From: Taeniopygia guttata
Lineage: Eukaryota > Chordata > Aves > Passeriformes > Estrildidae
Length of the DNA stretch: 64,000 nt
Assembly (NCBI RefSeq): GCF_048771995.1
Contig: NC_133030.1
Location: 53,032,501-53,096,500 of the forward strand
Reading direction: 5' to 3'
This document shows positions 60,319 through 64,000 of this stretch, piece by piece (the first letter of the stretch is position 1; each line of letters starts with the position of its first letter). The notes beneath the pieces are model-generated. The model did not search any database and had not been told where the DNA came from. It was given only the letters and a program-made list of their open reading frames with translations. Made by a program: the position numbers and the translations under genes.

Positions 60319-63260
60319 AAGTCGAGGAGAAAGTTCTCGAACTCAAAGCATCTTACAGGAAAATCAATTGGAAAGAAATACGCCTCCCCTTTGTATATTG
60401 TTTCTAGGAAAGAATTTTAAAAAAAAAGAACCCTACAAAACTTAAGGACGTGTTTTGATAAGTAGTAAATAAAAAGCAAAAAAAAAACCACACAGAAAAC
60501 TTGAAGGTGACATTACTAAGATGATCCACCTTGGTCTGTAAGCCCGTTTCAAGAACACGGTGTTTTGTAAAGTGTGGCCCCAACCGGACGGGTCAGCTCG
60601 TGAACTTGCATCAGAAAAGACAATTCTTTATACAACAGTGCTAAAATTGGACTTCTTTTCACATTCTTATAAATATGAAGCTCACCTGTTGCTTACAATT
60701 TTTTTTAATTTTGTATTTTCCAAGTGTGCATATTGTACACTTTTTGGGGATACGCGTAGTAATGCTATGTGTGATTTTCTGGAGGTTGATAACTTGCTTG
60801 CGGTAGATTTTCTTTAAAAGAATGGGCAGTTACATGCATACTTCAAAAGTATTTTCCTGTAAAGAAAGAAAAGTTATATAGGTTTTGTTTGCTATCTTAA
60901 TTTTGGTTGTATTCTTTGATGTTAACACATTTTGTATAATTGTATCGTATAGCTGTAATGAAATCATGTAGTATCAAATATTAGATGTGATTTAATAGTG
61001 TTAATCAATTTAAACCCATTTTAGTCACTTTTTTTGGAGAAATACTGCCAGATGCTGATGTTCAGTGTAATTTGCCTGTTCAGTTACGGAAAGTGGTGCT
61101 CAGTTGTAGAATGTATTGTACAGGCACTGACCGTTTATTAACACCTGGTAATATGTACATCCCCCATGTAATAGAAAGGACAACAATAAAACAGTGGTCC
61201 TAAAGAAAGAATCTGGCAGAAAATGATCTGTAAGCGCAGTCAATTTTCTTTTGTTGTCCAGAGCAGTTCTAGTTCCTCTTGACCTCCCAGAAACTGGAAG
61301 CTAAATAAACTCAAGTTTCCTTTACTTTGCATTCAATTACAGTGATTTGTGATGTAGTTAAGTTAATGCCACATCAGGTGGTATATCTAAACAGAATTGC
61401 TGACTGTAATTCTGGTTTTGAGTGACCTAGACTTCCATTAACTGGAACAATGGATTTGGAGATGTGGCAGTGTAGTGGGGAGTGTTCTGTGTGCCTGGAC
61501 AGCAACTAGGTAAAACAGTACAGGAAATAACTTAATGGAAACCGTTGTTTAGTCAAGGTAAGGAATGTTGGCAGTTTAAATGCAGTAACGATAGAAAGTG
61601 GAGAAATGGTAGGGTTTGGGTGATCATACCAGGAAAAAAAGAAACCGTTTCTTCTTTTGTCAAACTTGCTTGAGTGTAATGATAAAAATTCTTGGAACCC
61701 TATTGGACACCTTTTGTTTCAAAACAAGAACTTGAAGTTCTAAGAACTAGATGGAGTTGAGTTTTGATGGTCTAACTAAGAGTGGTTACTTCTCATTTGT
61801 TCAAGTGTTCAAAGAAAACTTAGATACTATAGTAAAATGTGACAGATTAATAAACAGAAGAATATGCAGAGAAGTGCATAAGTTATTTTTTAGAGGCATG
61901 TAACATATTTTAATGCAGTAAAAAGTGTTGTTAATCTTTTTCTGAATTCTGTTCTTAAAAGGTTCATCAAAGTTTTCATTGCTAATACTGTAAAATTTAA
62001 TTTAGAGTCCAGTGTTGGTGGTAGTGGCAAAAACATGGGTAATAAAGAAACTGCACTTACGACCAAGGGAATTTTCATCCATACATAAGTTAATCTGAAC
62101 ACTGCAACTCTAGTCTGAGGTTATTAGAGGTAGAAAGAAAGTTGGGACATTTAATTGTAAAGTATGCGTTAGAATTTTGGCAGTATTTTTTCTTTTATAT
62201 ATAAGCAGTTTTTGAACAGGACAATATACCGAAACTTGTATAGTTATAGTTAAATTAAATTCTGTATACAGTTAAATTAGTGTCTATTCTTTTTGGAAGG
62301 AAATAAAATTAATTCAGTCTAGTTCTAATTGACCTTATATTTTTTCTTAAGCAGTATCTGTGATGGTGTTAGGCTTACACAGAAGTTTGCTTTCCTGTGT
62401 TATAAAGTCATTCATTGAATTGCGAGGTATCAGTACTTCATCCTTGAACATACATTAGGGACTGAACTATGTTACTTTGAACATACATTTGAGTTTAAGC
62501 TATGTTAAATATTGATTTGAGGACCAACTGGGACCTGTAACTGTTATTGCCTCTGGTTATATTGCATCTCATTACAGAGAGACATTTCCATCCAGGCCTT
62601 AAATCAGTAGCACTCAATATACGCCTTAGTGCAGGTAGCAACACTCAGTAGCTTGAAAGGTCTTGCTTTGTAAGTACTTAATTCCATACTGGGTATGAAT
62701 ATATACAAGCACTGAGCAGCTGCTATAACTTGTTTAAGCTTTTAGAGTATAATTGGCACACCTTGCTCTTAAAACATCCTGCTTAATTGATTCCAGAGTT
62801 TTCCTCAAGGTTTTTCAGTGAAGAAATTACAGGATTTGAGAATAGCAGCAGAGTTGACTTTGAAACCACCATTCCCATCGTGCTGTTGAGTTCCTGCATT
62901 GCACCACCAATTTGTGAGCAAGTTCAGGTAAGGGGAGAAGAAGATGAGGGGTGGTAGAAATGCGGGTTTAAAACTGGCAAAAAATTTCCATGCTTATTCA
63001 TTACACATGTTGTACTGCTCATTTGATTGTACATAGGCCTTGTTTTGTTCTGCTGCTGTCAGAATGAAAGGAGGCAAACTCAGACCAACTTTAAAGGTAG
63101 AACTGACCAGACTTTTCTCTGTCTATTTATGGTCTGTCAGCAAATGAAAAATGAACAACTTAATTATTTGTGGAGAGTGTTTCTTGAAAAGGTTACTGTA
63201 GGAGGACTGCAGGTTCAGATTTGAAATGCTAGGAGAATAAATCCTTAATGAAAGAGAATG
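60319..63260 (+). other. YY1: YY1 3' untranslated region (probable extent)
   Basis: AT-rich sequence after the YY1 stop with AATAAA hexamers at 61185–61190, 61304–61309, 62302–62307 and 63236–63241. The first pair would give a 3'UTR of about 0.9–1.0 kb, and the later ones longer isoforms. The true ends are not visible in sequence. Confidence 0.5.
61185..61190 (+). terminator. YY1 proximal poly(A) signal AATAAA
   Basis: AATAAA about 870 nt after the stop codon. A second hexamer lies 119 nt further on (61304–61309). Confidence 0.55.
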
Positions 63261-64000
63261 CCAGCACCTCAGCTGAACCTGCACTGAATTTTAGTTATCT
63301 TCTGTTTGAAGAGGGTCACTGTGGAATTGAGGTAGTGCATTTTGACTTTCCCTGTAATGGCTGCAAGTTGTCAATCAACAAAGCCAAATACTAAACACAT
63401 CCTGACAACACTTTGTCAGCAATAATGTAGTTTTAAGGGCAGGTGGAGAGTCTTTCTCTCTAGTAATTCCACAGTGGGTAAAAAGCAAAAGATGCAGTAA
63501 TTACCAGAAACTGCAAAAGTAACGAGGCTTTAAAATGCTTGAAGAAAGTGAATCCCTTCCAAGTGTCATGGCTGTGATAATAACAAGTGATTCCATGTGC
63601 TCATCACATAGCTCACACGATATTTTGTCAGTATGCCTTGGAAATACTGGGGCTGGTTGATTTTTCTACTCAATTGATGCATAAATTTGAGGACAGTATG
63701 TGCTGAATATCATTCTTCCAAGTGTTTCCTTAATACCTTGAAGAAATAGAGAAAATCTGGATTTTTCATCAGGGCTGCTTGACAAATCTGTCTGAGAAGT
63801 CTTAGTCAAGTGGCAGCTGCTACTGGCATTGATTTGTCTATAATGTGTATCCATAATGATGGCATTTCAGAATAAGAAGTTTTTAATCTGTACAGCACCT
63901 TCTAAAATCTGTTATCATGGTGTGAGGAGAGGAGTAAAGCATGTTTGTGTCAGCAGTGAGCTTTACTGCACTCAAGTTCCCGGAGCACTTAAAGCTACTG
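63261..64000. other. 3' flank of YY1, nothing recognised
   Basis: Unique-looking AT-rich DNA, which may still be long YY1 3'UTR or the spacer before the next gene. No open frame, repeat or RNA gene is supported. Confidence 0.5.

Overview
The window is vertebrate nuclear DNA, most likely from a bird. Evidence for this: three split genes with GT–AG introns, CpG islands at promoters, several CR1 retrotransposon fragments with avian-type 3' ends, no SINE-like repeats seen, and short intergenic gaps. The gene order EVL (+) – DEGS2 (−) – YY1 (+) is the conserved order of human 14q32.2 and its avian counterpart. The species cannot be named from the sequence alone.

Layout. 1–3953 is the 3' end of EVL (Ena/VASP-like actin regulator): the last five coding exons, including the 63-nt alternative exon of the EVL-I isoform. 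A 3'UTR follows with a poly(A) signal at 4499–4504. 4.5–8.6 kb is a gene-free tail-to-tail spacer. 8844–25052 is the complete three-exon DEGS2 (sphingolipid delta4-desaturase/C4-hydroxylase) on the minus strand, encoding 322 residues. Its introns hold four CR1 fragments and its first exon sits in a CpG island. 25.5–36.7 kb lies between the DEGS2 and YY1 promoters. It contains one reverse CR1, one forward CR1 fragment, and an isolated CpG island (28.85–29.42 kb) with a five-copy minisatellite and no recognisable gene. 37605–60318 is the complete five-exon YY1 coding region (420 residues) with a TATA-less CpG-island promoter. 60319 to about 63.3 kb is YY1 3'UTR with several possible poly(A) signals.

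The genes do not form a functional pathway: EVL acts on actin, DEGS2 on ceramides in the ER, and YY1 on transcription. They are neighbours through conserved synteny. The most interesting regulatory structure is a tight cluster of YY1-type binding motifs just inside YY1 intron 1, which fits known autoregulation. Other notable features are the minisatellite CpG islands with G-quadruplex-type and CTCF-like motifs, a perfect palindrome next to the DEGS2 poly(A) signal, and an unusual Cys/His composition in the YY1 acidic–histidine region. I found no undescribed multi-gene system. Most long open frames lie in CpG islands and are compositional artefacts.
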